Positions 33,448-42,014 of a stretch of 64,000 nucleotides of DNA are shown here, in pieces (within the stretch, counting starts at the first letter, position 1; each line of letters opens with the position of its first letter). The notes beneath the pieces were generated by a model. That model was given only the letters and a program-made list of their open reading frames with translations, did not search any database and was not told the DNA's origin. The translations under genes were made by a program, and so were the position numbers. The DNA is from Alteromonas_E sp965248545 (lineage in GTDB: Bacteria; Pseudomonadota; Gammaproteobacteria; Enterobacterales; Alteromonadaceae), in NCBI GenBank assembly GCA_965248545.1, contig OZ252110.1, positions 2,914,001 to 2,978,000 on the forward strand, given 5' to 3'.

Positions 33448-33951
33448 TCAGTAAGTCCGCTTCTCACAGATAATGTCTTTGATGTTTGAGCCAATACGGT
33501 TGCGTTTTACACATCGGAGATCCTTTGCGTCCGCTCCGTATTGCGCGATATGCTCTGCAACGAATGGTTCCATGGCTTTTTGAAAATCCTCTGGAAGCGC
33601 GCGTTTGATCGCTCGCTCTGCGTCTCTCCAATCTGGAGTGCGTTGTTCGAGCGCCACGTTCAACCACAGCCATCCTAGTTTATAATCGGGGTCCATGCCC
33701 CAGCCGTTTAAGTACATCTGCGCTAGATAGAATTGTGCTTCTTTGCTGCCCATTTCAGCTGCTGAAGTCAACTTCTCAAACGCTTTGTCGTAGTTCTTGG
33801 AATTAAGTGCATACAGGCCATTTTCGACCATGTTGTTATACTCTGTTTCCCAAATACCTTCCTTGATTCGATCTTGTGCGTTTGCCGAGAAGCTAAGCGT
33901 CGTCGCAATTGCGATAGCGCAACCTACGCGTTTAAAAGTAGAAATGTTCAT
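33448..33951 (-). CDS. Secreted Sel1-repeat protein with C-x4-RIGSN-x5-C tail
   Basis: A 167-residue protein from ATG 33951; the longer frame from 34002 only adds leader sequence. It has a signal peptide of about 25 residues (ending FSANAQ), then Sel1-type repeats (NYDKAFEKLTSAAEMGSKEA, QFYLAQMYLNGWGMDPDYK). The C-terminus is CVKRNRIGSNIKDIIC, the same cysteine loop as in the lipoprotein at 29707-29967. The periplasm is the likely location, where the two cysteines could form a disulphide. It is divergent from the TonB-system operon. Function unknown; Sel1 proteins usually act as protein-protein adaptors. Confidence 0.85.
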   Translation of the reverse strand: MNISTFKRVGCAIAIATTLSFSANAQDRIKEGIWETEYNNMVENGLYALNSKNYDKAFEKLTSAAEMGSKEAQFYLAQMYLNGWGMDPDYKLGWLWLNVALEQRTPDWRDAERAIKRALPEDFQKAMEPFVAEHIAQYGADAKDLRCVKRNRIGSNIKDIICEKRTY

Positions 33952-34185
33952 CGTGTATCCCTCAACTGTACGACTGATTTGTTGAGTATAAAGATGAACC
34001 AAAAATGAATTAATTGCAGCTGAACCTTTGTTACCAATTGTTAAATGTATTTCAGATTGTTTCTATTTTAATCGAATCAGCGCAAAAGGCCGTCGGTAGT
34101 AGTTTACAAAGGCGTAACAAATAATCCCCATTTCAGCCCAGTCAACTTGACTTTAGACTCGCATCCGTGTGACCATCCGTCCGTC

Positions 34186-34272
34186 GTGGGCAATTTTCGG
34201 TTGCCCACATTCGTCTAAAATAAAAACTAACGGTTTAATAGCCCCTCGCTGAAACACTCTGTTACAAGCGAG
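34186..34272 (+). promoter_or_regulatory. Leader hairpins upstream of the TonB-system operon
   Basis: The 350-base gap 33952-34301 contains two stem-loops near its end: GTGGGCAA (34186-34193) with TTGCCCAC (34201-34208), and CCTCGCT (about 34245) with AGCGAGG (about 34266). Neither has a T-tract. They may protect or regulate the 5' end of the long operon mRNA. No Fur box was recognised. Confidence 0.4.
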
Positions 34273-34301
34273 GATTCGAACAAGAAAATTGGTTGGGAAC
34301 T

Positions 34302-35075
34302 ATGTCCAATATGAGCAAGAGAACTCTTATTGCCGCTGCCGTGTTGAGTGCGAGTGCACTTGGTAGTAGCGCCATTGTCTCTGCAGATCCGCTTACAGAT
34401 CTTCACAATGAAGAATTTAAAATCCACGCGGCAGCTGCAAAATCTCAAGAAAAAATTAACGCTTTGTTTGAGCAATCACAGGAATTGCTTGTGGAGTATC
34501 GCGGTGTTGTTGATGAAACGGAAAACCTCAAAGTCTACAACGATTACGTTGCAGGCTTAGTTGCTGACCAACAGCGCGCGATTGATTCGCTACAGCGTCA
34601 AATCGACTCGATTGAGGAAACGAAACAAGGCATCGTGCCGTTGATGTTCCGCATGATCGATAGCCTAGACAAGTTCATTGATTTGGATATCCCAATCAAT
34701 TTGACTGAGCGTAAAGACCGTGTGCAGCGCCTTCGCGACATAATGGCTAGCTCAAATGTAACAGTTTCTGAGCAATTCCGTCAGGTCATTGAAGCGTACC
34801 AAATTGAAAACGAGTACGGCACACGTATTGCGTCATATCAAGGTACGATCAACAACGCGGGTACTGAAGTAACCGTTGATTTCTTCAACTTAGGCCGCAC
34901 TGCATTGCTGGCGCTTTCTCTTGATCAAACCTCTGCATGGGTTTGGGATAACAGCACTCGTAGCTGGGAAGAGTTGGGTGATGAATACCTCAAGCCTGTT
35001 GTTGATGCAGTTAAAATGGCGCAAGGCACCATTCCTGCTGACCTAATCAAACTACCAATCAAAGCTGCGGAGTAA
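34302..35075 (+). CDS. DUF3450 periplasmic protein of the TonB system
   Basis: A 257-residue protein from ATG 34302 (ATG 34311 is an alternative; the frame opens with TTG 34293). It has a signal peptide ending SSAIVSA and a long coiled coil in residues 30-110, followed by a compact alpha/beta part. It matches the DUF3450 family, which heads TtpC/ExbB/ExbD/TonB operons in marine gammaproteobacteria. The role is not proven; it probably contacts the periplasmic part of the TtpC-like protein, whose gene starts six bases later. Confidence 0.9.
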   Translation: MSNMSKRTLIAAAVLSASALGSSAIVSADPLTDLHNEEFKIHAAAAKSQEKINALFEQSQELLVEYRGVVDETENLKVYNDYVAGLVADQQRAIDSLQRQIDSIEETKQGIVPLMFRMIDSLDKFIDLDIPINLTERKDRVQRLRDIMASSNVTVSEQFRQVIEAYQIENEYGTRIASYQGTINNAGTEVTVDFFNLGRTALLALSLDQTSAWVWDNSTRSWEELGDEYLKPVVDAVKMAQGTIPADLIKLPIKAAE

Positions 35076-35081
35076 TCAGTA

Positions 35082-36440
35082 ATGAATAAGCTAATCAAAA
35101 CATTACTAACGGCAGCTACTGTGACGGTAATGTCTGCTGGCGCTTACGCTCAAGAAGCAAAGTCGCTACAAGAACTACTTGAAGAAGTAAAACAAAACCG
35201 TGTTTCTGAGGCACGCATCAACGAACAACGCGAAGCTGAATTCCGTTCAGAGCGAGCTGACAAACAAGCCTTGTTGCGTCGTGCTGAAGCTGAGCTTAAA
35301 GCTGAACAAGATCGTGGTGATCGTTTGGCAGCGCAGTTCGCGGCGAATGAAACGACTTTGACAGAAAAAGAAATCGAACTTGATAACGCCACAGGCACTT
35401 TGGGTGAGATGTTTGGTGTTGTGCGTCAAGCTGCATCAGAAGCTTATGGTCGTATCGCGACTTCAATCGTAAGTGCAGAATTCCCTGGCCGTGACGATTT
35501 CCTTGCGCGTATGTCAGAAGAATCAAAAGGCCTACCGAACATTCAAGAACTTGAAGATCTTTGGTTTGCACTACAAACTGAGATGACTGAGTCTGGCCAG
35601 GTTTCTAAATTCACTACTGAAGTTATTTCACTAGACGGCGGTACTACAACTCAGGAAGTGCTCCGTGTTGGTACGTTTAACTTAGTGGGTGACGAAGGTT
35701 ACTTGGTATATGACGATGAAAATGACGCCGTTCAGCCTCTAGGCCGTCAACCAGATGGTTATTTGGTTGCTTCAGCTGAAGATTTACGTTCTGCTACTTC
35801 TGGCGTTATTCCTTTCTACGCTGACCCTTCACGTGGTCAAATTCTTGGTCTATTGAAGCAAAAAGCGACGATGTCTGAGCGTTATCACGCTGGTGGTCCA
35901 GTAGGTTACACCATCACGGCGATGCTTGTGATTGGTTTGCTAATTGGTCTATACAAGCTTATTACGCTTACCCTTGTTGGTGGCAAGATCAAGTCTCAGT
36001 TGGCTAACGCTGACAACCCGTCTAGCTCTAACCCTCTAGGTCGTATCCTAACGGTTTACCAAGAGAACAAGAATGCTGACGCTGAAAACCTAGAACTGAA
36101 ACTTGATGAAGCGATTTTACGTGAATTACCGCGTATCGAAGCGGGTATCAACGTAATCAAAATCTTCTCTGCGATTGCGCCACTATTGGGTCTACTTGGT
36201 ACGGTACTTGGTATGATCGCGACGTTCCAAACCATCACACTATTCGGTACTGGTGACCCTCGTATGATGGCTGGTAGTATCTCAATGGCGTTGGTAACAA
36301 CGGCGCAAGGTATTATCGCGGCACTTCCGTTGATTTTGACTCACAGTATTGTTGCTTCACGCGCTAAGTCTATCGTCCACATTCTTGACGAGCAGACTGC
36401 GGGTATCATTGCGACTCACGCAGAGACGGAGAAAGCTTAA
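35082..36440 (+). CDS. ttpC: TtpC-like MotA/TolQ/ExbB proton-channel protein with periplasmic N-domain
   Basis: A 452-residue protein. A signal-like helix (residues 1-24) precedes a periplasmic coiled coil (~25-110) and a beta-rich part. Three membrane helices of an ExbB-type channel follow: near 285 (AMLVIGLLIGLYKLITL), 365 (IAPLLGLLGTVLGMIATF) and 405 (SMALVTTAQGIIAALPLIL). This is the layout of TtpC, the extra ExbB-like component needed by TonB2 systems in Vibrio. Codon use is biased as in the receptor, suggesting high expression. It is the second gene of the six-gene operon. Confidence 0.92.
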   Translation: MNKLIKTLLTAATVTVMSAGAYAQEAKSLQELLEEVKQNRVSEARINEQREAEFRSERADKQALLRRAEAELKAEQDRGDRLAAQFAANETTLTEKEIELDNATGTLGEMFGVVRQAASEAYGRIATSIVSAEFPGRDDFLARMSEESKGLPNIQELEDLWFALQTEMTESGQVSKFTTEVISLDGGTTTQEVLRVGTFNLVGDEGYLVYDDENDAVQPLGRQPDGYLVASAEDLRSATSGVIPFYADPSRGQILGLLKQKATMSERYHAGGPVGYTITAMLVIGLLIGLYKLITLTLVGGKIKSQLANADNPSSSNPLGRILTVYQENKNADAENLELKLDEAILRELPRIEAGINVIKIFSAIAPLLGLLGTVLGMIATFQTITLFGTGDPRMMAGSISMALVTTAQGIIAALPLILTHSIVASRAKSIVHILDEQTAGIIATHAETEKA

Positions 36441-36441
36441 T

Positions 36442-36966
36442 ATGCTTTACCTGATTGGATTATGGGAATCGGTCAGGGACTTTATCGCTACTGGCGGTGA
36501 CGTACTTTATTTCGTTGCCGCTGCGCTTTTCCTCATGTGGACCATGATGATAGAGCGCTATTGGTATTTGACAGCGGTCTTTCCAAAAGTCAAAAGCAAA
36601 ATTATTGCTGATTGGGATGCTCGTTCAGATACTACGTCATGGTATGCGCATAGAATCCGTGATGCCTGGATTTCAGAAGCGTCTGACGCTTTGAATGCAC
36701 GTATGTTAATTATTCGAACTTTAGTTGCTATGTGTCCTCTAATAGGATTACTAGGTACGGTTACAGGGATGATTAACGTATTCGAAACAATGGCGACCCA
36801 GGGTACCAGTAACGCTCGTTTGATGGCGTCTGGTATATCGATGGCTACTATCCCGACGATGGCGGGAATGGTCGCAGCGTTATCTGGCTTGTTCGTCAGC
36901 TCTCGCTTGGAAGCTAAAGCTAAGATCGCTCGCGAAAGCTTAGTTGATAGCCTACCGCATCACTAG
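36442..36966 (+). CDS. exbB: ExbB, TonB-system proton channel subunit
   Basis: A 174-residue ExbB starting at ATG 36442, one base after the ttpC stop codon; the GGAGAAAG ribosome-binding site lies inside the ttpC end. It has three membrane helices, at ~17-40, ~92-115 (MCPLIGLLGTVTGMINVF) and ~135-155. It forms the pentameric channel that lets protons drive TonB. The short form without a periplasmic domain is typical of ExbB2. Confidence 0.95.
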   Translation: MLYLIGLWESVRDFIATGGDVLYFVAAALFLMWTMMIERYWYLTAVFPKVKSKIIADWDARSDTTSWYAHRIRDAWISEASDALNARMLIIRTLVAMCPLIGLLGTVTGMINVFETMATQGTSNARLMASGISMATIPTMAGMVAALSGLFVSSRLEAKAKIARESLVDSLPHH

Positions 36967-36978
36967 AGAGAGATTGAT

Positions 36979-37377
36979 ATGGCTCGTAAAGTAAGAGAAC
37001 CAGAAGAGGAAGCAGCGATTGATATGACACCGATGCTAGACATCGTGTTTATCATGCTGATCTTCTTCATCGTGACCACGGTTTTCGTAAAGGAAGCCGG
37101 TATAGAGGTCAACAAGCCAGAAGCTGGCTATGCGGTACTGCATAAGAATGCCAATATTTTTATTGCGGTAACTGAAGACGGCGATGTATGGCTTGATAAG
37201 CGTCAAGTTGCATTAGACAGTGTGCGCGCAAACATTGAGCGTTTGCTGACTGAGCAACCGACCGACTATGTAATTATTCAAGCGGACATCAAGGCCAAGC
37301 ATGGCGTTATCGTTGAGATAATGGACCAGGTTAAAGAAGCTGGTGTCGATCGCGTCTCCGTAGCGGCGAGGGGGTAA
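36979..37377 (+). CDS. exbD: ExbD, TonB-system proton channel subunit
   Basis: A 132-residue ExbD. The single membrane helix (about residues 20-42) begins DMTPMLDIVFIMLIFF with the essential membrane aspartate in the PMLDIVF motif. The periplasmic C-domain follows (VIIQADIKAKHGVIVEIMDQ). It sits inside the ExbB pentamer and passes proton energy to TonB. It is one base from tonB. Confidence 0.96.
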   Translation: MARKVREPEEEAAIDMTPMLDIVFIMLIFFIVTTVFVKEAGIEVNKPEAGYAVLHKNANIFIAVTEDGDVWLDKRQVALDSVRANIERLLTEQPTDYVIIQADIKAKHGVIVEIMDQVKEAGVDRVSVAARG

Positions 37378-37378
37378 T

Positions 37379-37990
37379 ATGGTTAGATTTATTGTATCTA
37401 TTCTTATTGGCTCTGCTGTAGCGTTCGGTCTGTTTGTGCTAATGGCCAAACTTATCGAGAACTCAGCTCGCCCTGCAGATGAAGTGCCTCCGGCACCAAT
37501 CATCGATATCGTGATGTCTGAACCTGAAGAAGAAACACAGACACGTACGCGTAAGCCACCTCCACCTCCGCCGCCACCTCAAGAACCACCAAAACTTGAG
37601 CAGTCCGAGCCGGAAGTAGAGGAGCCGAACGCAGATGGTTTCAGCCTCGTTATCCCTGGTATCGATACCGGTGGTGTGGGCGTGAACATCGGCGGTGTAG
37701 GTGCTATGGCTCGTGACGGTGAGGCAACGCCTATTGTCCGTATCGATCCTAAGTACCCTGTACAAGCTGCGCGTGATGGTAAAGAAGGGTGGGTAAAACT
37801 CCAATTTACGATCAACGAAGTGGGCGGTGTTGAAGATATCGTGGTACTCGAAGCGCAACCGAAGCGTTTGTTTGACCGTGAAGCGCGTCGCGCTCTGGCC
37901 AAATGGAAGTACAGACCAAAAATCGTCGATGGCAAACCGGTTAAACAATTTAACATGTTCGTTCAGCTCGACTTTACTTTGGAGCAATAA
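37379..37990 (+). CDS. tonB: TonB energy-transducing protein
   Basis: A 203-residue TonB. It has an N-terminal membrane anchor (residues 3-25), a short proline-rich spacer (KPPPPPPPPQEPP near residue 60), and the C-terminal TonB domain (PKYPVQAARDGKEGWVKLQF near 125; RALAKWKYRPKIVDGKPVKQ near 170). It links the Exb proton channel to outer-membrane receptors. The short spacer is typical of TonB2-type proteins. The receptor at 25701-28496 is an obvious candidate client. Confidence 0.96.
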   Translation: MVRFIVSILIGSAVAFGLFVLMAKLIENSARPADEVPPAPIIDIVMSEPEEETQTRTRKPPPPPPPPQEPPKLEQSEPEVEEPNADGFSLVIPGIDTGGVGVNIGGVGAMARDGEATPIVRIDPKYPVQAARDGKEGWVKLQFTINEVGGVEDIVVLEAQPKRLFDREARRALAKWKYRPKIVDGKPVKQFNMFVQLDFTLEQ

Positions 37991-37992
37991 TT

Positions 37993-39258
37993 ATGATGAA
38001 AAATTTGTCTAAATTATCCTTGGTATCTACTGTTCTCGCTGGTTCTTTACTGGCTACGACGACTGCATACGCTCAGACCGCTCCGATCATTTGCCCAGGT
38101 TATGAAAAAGGTAAGACTCAGTTGGTTGGTGAGCGCACGGGTAAGCGCGTTCAAAAAGCATTTGAAGCTTATAATCAGGACCTAATGGACGAAGCGTTAG
38201 CGATTTTGTATGACATCGACCCGTCAGACGATTTTGACAAAGCTTACGTTGACCGTTTTATCGGAAACTTGCTGGCTTCACAGGAAGGCCAAGGTGTAAA
38301 AGCTCTGGGTTACCTCAAAGGCTCAGTTTCCACTAAAGTGTTGAATGACTTGGAATATACGCAAACGCTCAAATTGTTGGGTGATTTGAGTATGCAAGAA
38401 AAGAAATTCGGCGAAGCGGTTGAATGGTATACAAAGTGGATGGACGAGACGTGTAAGCAAGACCCTGATGTGTACACTCGCATCGCGCAAGCTTATTACG
38501 AAACGGGTCAGTTGGATAAAATGATTGATCCAGCCGACAAAGCAATCGCGTTGTATCCTGAACCTAATAAAAACCCTCATGTGATGAAGTTGACTTCATA
38601 CTACGAGCGGAAGATGTATCCACAAACTGTAGAAGTTGCTGAGACGCTAGTTAAGACGTTCCCAGAAACCAAGCAGTGGTGGACACAATTAGGCTTCTTC
38701 TACATGTTGGTTGAAGACTACAAGCGTGCATTATCTATCTTTGAAATTGCTTATTCTCAAGGCTTCCTTACGAAGACTTCTGAGATTAAAGCGCTTGCAC
38801 AGTTGTATGCTACGAACGATATCCCAGTGAAGTCAGCTCGAATTCAACAGAAGTATATTGATGAAGGGTTGATTAAGCGTGATGCGGACAGCCTTGCGGC
38901 ACTTGCTAACACGTTGCACCAGGCAAAAGAGTATAGCGAAGCGGCTGACGTTTATGGTCAGGCAGCAAGTTTGAGCTCTGATCCTGAGCATTATCGCAAG
39001 CAAGGTGTTTTATTGCTCACAGCAGAACGCTATAAAGATGCGATCACCGCACTTAACAATGCGTTAGATCGTGGAGCGAATGGCAAGGGACGAATTCACT
39101 TCTCACTTATGGAAGCGAATTTCTACACGGGTAATTTCCGTCAGGCCTATACGCACGTTCAAGAAGCGAAAAAGGATAACTCAGTTCGACGCAATGCGTC
39201 GGCGTGGGAACCTTATATTCGTGAAAAAGCGAAGAACCGAGGAATCAAACTTTCCTAA
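37993..39258 (+). CDS. Secreted TPR protein ending the TonB-system operon
   Basis: A 421-residue protein with a signal peptide (about 29 residues, ending TTTAYAQ) and multiple TPR repeats, for example FGEAVEWYTKWMDETCKQDP and YKDAITALNNALDRGANGKG. Periplasmic TPR proteins regularly close DUF3450-TtpC-ExbB-ExbD-TonB operons, and one such protein in Vibrio (TtpB-like, TonB3) supports TonB action. Codon bias is again high. A strong terminator follows. Confidence 0.88.
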   Translation: MMKNLSKLSLVSTVLAGSLLATTTAYAQTAPIICPGYEKGKTQLVGERTGKRVQKAFEAYNQDLMDEALAILYDIDPSDDFDKAYVDRFIGNLLASQEGQGVKALGYLKGSVSTKVLNDLEYTQTLKLLGDLSMQEKKFGEAVEWYTKWMDETCKQDPDVYTRIAQAYYETGQLDKMIDPADKAIALYPEPNKNPHVMKLTSYYERKMYPQTVEVAETLVKTFPETKQWWTQLGFFYMLVEDYKRALSIFEIAYSQGFLTKTSEIKALAQLYATNDIPVKSARIQQKYIDEGLIKRDADSLAALANTLHQAKEYSEAADVYGQAASLSSDPEHYRKQGVLLLTAERYKDAITALNNALDRGANGKGRIHFSLMEANFYTGNFRQAYTHVQEAKKDNSVRRNASAWEPYIREKAKNRGIKLS

Positions 39259-39259
39259 T

Positions 39260-39288
39260 AAAAACGCCCCTCAGGGGCGTTTTTTTTG
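39260..39288 (+). terminator. Rho-independent terminator of the TonB-system operon
   Basis: A stem ACGCCCC (39264-39270) with GGGGCGT (39274-39280), loop TCA, flanking A- and T-tracts, two bases after the last stop codon. Confidence 0.95.
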
Positions 39289-39324
39289 CCTAAAATAGCG
39301 GCTCTACACATCAAAGAGTGCGCG

Positions 39325-41334
39325 CTAAGTTCGCATCTCCATAAAGTGCTTTAGTAATCCTCTTGTTAGGTCATACAGGGCCTGTTTACCATTCAAATTC
39401 AGTGACGAACACAGATCAGCTTCAGTCGCATAAGGGCGACTAGTCAACAGATTAATAAGTTGCCCATGTTGCTGTTGTTTGACTTGATCGAGTTCGTGCT
39501 CCAATACCAGAAGAGACTGTCGAATTGCTGACAGTGGCCGGGTTTTGTCGATGAAGTCTTGGACTTTTTTCAGGTGTGCATCAACCGGTAACACCATATA
39601 CCGTTCAAACAGTGTTTGTGCGTCAGTACTTAACGGTTTAACCCATAGTACGTTAACAGCGCCACTGGCTTTGTCGCGTTTTTCACCTTGATAGAACTGA
39701 AAGAATTCATTGCGTCGCCAAAAATCAGTTAATGAATCACGCTTGCCAAATACGGTGGTTAGCACGTTAATTTGATTTGCTGTTGCGCTACTGGCCAAAG
39801 TGTTCAGTAGGCCGGATGCGATGCCGTTACGACGGCATGTCTGTGCGACGGCTATTCGATTGATTCGCCACGCTCGAAGGTAGCTGAATTCAGCGGCTGT
39901 GGTTTGGTAACTGCACATTTGCAATGACATGTGACCATTAGGCCGTCTTGAACCCCTCGCAATATCGTTTGCAATTTCTGCCAAAGAAGCGTTGCCTTCT
40001 TCAATAATTGCCGCAACACCAACGATTGTTTGTTCAATGTGAGCGATGAGCACGAAACTGTCACGCGCATCGATTAGTCGCACAAAATCATGGGGCGTAG
40101 TTTGATAGTGAGCCTGTTTTAGTAAGTTAAAAATCTGTCGTAACGTATTGGGCTTCTTGGACAGTGTGTATCCGTCGATTAGTTCGTAAGCAACAGAATC
40201 GGTCTCTGTGATTGTGTACACGTCTAGATCTTCGTCCGCTATGCACAGTGAGCTATCTAATAAGTCTTCCAACTTATCGCCTGACTGCCATCTAACTGGC
40301 TCCACTAGAGCCAATTCTTTTAGGTTGTTTGGCCGGATACGCAACAGTGGTAGTAAGCGATGAACGAAGCCTGATCCTGTCCCTTCATAGCCATCCGTTG
40401 TCGTTGTAATGAGTATGTGAGCTTTTCGGCTACACAGATTCTCTAGCATAGGAATGGGGATACTTGATGCTTCATCAATGACCACTAAATCCGCGCATAA
40501 TTCGGATGTGATGGCCTCGTCAGGGGCGTAGTATGCTAATAGTTGTTTTCTAGCGTGAGTGTCTGTTTGTCGAAAAATCGGCTCCACTGCAGTAGCTTTA
40601 GAGCTGATCAGAGCAATAGTGAGGTCATGTGTCAGACATTGCGAGATGAACCAGCCTGTAAGCCAAGTTTTTCCGCGACCCCTTTTGGCCATCAATACAC
40701 GAGTTTGATGTTCTGGTTGGGATAGGACTTGTTTTAACGCTTGCGCGATGGTTTGTTGGTCGCGACTTAGGAACGGCGGCTCAACGGACCGACAATCTCT
40801 AGGTTGCTGAGCCGGCGCAAACGGCAGTGTAGCGTCGTTTTCACCTTGTTGAAGAATGGCTACGTATGGATCGGAGAGTAATTGGTGCTGCCAATATTGA
40901 ATAAAATGACTCTCGCTCGTTTCCACCCCAAAACTCTGACCTGGCATTGCTGTAAGCTTAGTTGACCACAGCTCAAGCGCTGGACAAAGCATGATAAGTA
41001 ACCCTTGTGACGTAATTGTGCCTGCAGCGATTAACAGTGCCTTGATATCTATTCGGCCATCAGTGGAATAGCATACGGCACTGTGTTGGCGGCCTAGCAG
41101 CGTGCCCGCTTTTGCCGTGCTGATTGAGGGGGATTCAGAGACTCTTGAACCTAGCCATAAAGTCGGAAATTGAGATTGATAGTAGTTGTTGTGCGCTTGT
41201 AATAGCTGTTCAGCTAATGGTTGGCTCCAGGCTTTTTCACCACACAATAGGATGAGTTGCCGATGGTTAACATCCACGCTACGTTGGTGTAACCAATCCT
41301 CCAATTGTTTAACAGCACCAGAAAAATCAATCAT
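39325..41334 (-). CDS. tmcA: tRNA(Met) cytidine acetyltransferase
   Basis: A 669-residue TmcA. Domains in order: an N-terminal DUF1726-like part, an RNA-helicase module with Walker A MAKRGRGKTW near residue 215 and Walker B DLVVIDEASSI near 285, a GNAT acetyltransferase domain (RINRIAVAQTCRRNGIASGLL near 490), and a C-terminal tRNA-binding part. It makes N4-acetylcytidine at the wobble position of elongator tRNA-Met using acetyl-CoA and ATP. It is divergent from the thioesterase gene across 48 bases. Confidence 0.94.
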   Translation of the reverse strand: MIDFSGAVKQLEDWLHQRSVDVNHRQLILLCGEKAWSQPLAEQLLQAHNNYYQSQFPTLWLGSRVSESPSISTAKAGTLLGRQHSAVCYSTDGRIDIKALLIAAGTITSQGLLIMLCPALELWSTKLTAMPGQSFGVETSESHFIQYWQHQLLSDPYVAILQQGENDATLPFAPAQQPRDCRSVEPPFLSRDQQTIAQALKQVLSQPEHQTRVLMAKRGRGKTWLTGWFISQCLTHDLTIALISSKATAVEPIFRQTDTHARKQLLAYYAPDEAITSELCADLVVIDEASSIPIPMLENLCSRKAHILITTTTDGYEGTGSGFVHRLLPLLRIRPNNLKELALVEPVRWQSGDKLEDLLDSSLCIADEDLDVYTITETDSVAYELIDGYTLSKKPNTLRQIFNLLKQAHYQTTPHDFVRLIDARDSFVLIAHIEQTIVGVAAIIEEGNASLAEIANDIARGSRRPNGHMSLQMCSYQTTAAEFSYLRAWRINRIAVAQTCRRNGIASGLLNTLASSATANQINVLTTVFGKRDSLTDFWRRNEFFQFYQGEKRDKASGAVNVLWVKPLSTDAQTLFERYMVLPVDAHLKKVQDFIDKTRPLSAIRQSLLVLEHELDQVKQQQHGQLINLLTSRPYATEADLCSSLNLNGKQALYDLTRGLLKHFMEMRT

Positions 41335-41382
41335 CTATACTATATGAGAAAACTAATTGGCCTTTAGTGTATAGGATTTTTT

Positions 41383-41808
41383 ATGCGGTTTTTATCTAGA
41401 CGTCTTGTTATGCCCGGTGATTTGAATTACGCCGGTTCTTTATTCGGTGGACGGGCACTTGAATGGATTGATGAAGAAGCCGCGATTTACGCTATTTGTC
41501 AATTGGAAACCAATTGTCTAGTAACCAAACACATCGGTGAAATTAGTTTTGAGTCTCCAGCCTTAAAGGGGGATATTGTTGAGTTTGGGTTAGCGACTAA
41601 ATCTATTGGGCGGACCTCAATAACAGTGACCTGTTTGGTGCGCAATAAAGCAACCAAGAAAACCATATGTCTCGCCGACGATATTGTATTTGTGCAAGTC
41701 GACCCTGACTCTCGCAAACCGGTAGCACATGGAAAAACCAGTGAAATACTTGAGCAACAAACAACCGATGAGCTCAAAACGCTGAATCTTTTGCCTCAAT
41801 CGGATTGA
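41383..41808 (+). CDS. Acyl-CoA thioesterase (YciA-like hotdog family)
   Basis: A 141-residue single hotdog domain. The N-terminal LVMPGDLNYAGSLFGGRALEWIDEEAA contains the Asn and the central-helix acidic residues of acyl-CoA hydrolases (split here by position 25-30). Members of this group hydrolyse acyl-CoAs in the cytoplasm. The chain-length preference cannot be read from sequence. The TPP riboswitch starts about 50 bases downstream. Confidence 0.88.
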   Translation: MRFLSRRLVMPGDLNYAGSLFGGRALEWIDEEAAIYAICQLETNCLVTKHIGEISFESPALKGDIVEFGLATKSIGRTSITVTCLVRNKATKKTICLADDIVFVQVDPDSRKPVAHGKTSEILEQQTTDELKTLNLLPQSD

Positions 41809-41857
41809 CCTGCTCGAATTCAGTGATACTATTCAGCCGTTAAATGAACTCAGGTTC

Positions 41858-41956
41858 ATTTTAAGCCGAGGGGTGCCAAGCAAATGCTTAGCTGAGATCC
41901 ATTTTGGGAACCCTTATACCTGATCCGGATAATACCGGCGTAGGAATGGTAAAACG
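41858..41956 (+). promoter_or_regulatory. TPP (thiamine pyrophosphate) riboswitch
   Basis: The THI-box core is clear: GGGGTGCC at 41870, CTGAGA at 41892-41897, then ACCC...ACCTGATCCGGATAATACCGGCGTAGGAA through about 41946 with its internal CCGG/CCGG helix. TPP binding links the two arms and steadies P1. It lies before the receptor gene and two more thiamine genes, so TPP excess should shut the operon. Confidence 0.96.
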
Positions 41957-41981
41957 CAACTTTTACACCTGCCGTAAAACC

Positions 41982-42012
41982 GGATCTTTTCACGTTTTAT
42001 ACGAAGAGATCC
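41982..42012 (+). promoter_or_regulatory. RBS-hiding hairpin of the TPP riboswitch
   Basis: GGATCTTTTC (41982-41991) can pair over ten positions (one G-U) with GAAGAGATCC (42003-42012), which holds the ribosome-binding site of the receptor whose ATG is at 42015. No T-tract follows, so the switch should work on translation, not termination. Confidence 0.7.
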
Positions 42013-42014
42013 TA

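Noticed and set aside
37463..37987. 174-residue minus-strand frame opposite tonB
   Set aside because: Runs of Arg/Trp mirror the proline-rich TonB spacer; an antisense artefact.
41904..42014. N-terminal extension of the thiamine receptor
   Set aside because: It is translated riboswitch sequence; the signal peptide starts at ATG 42015.
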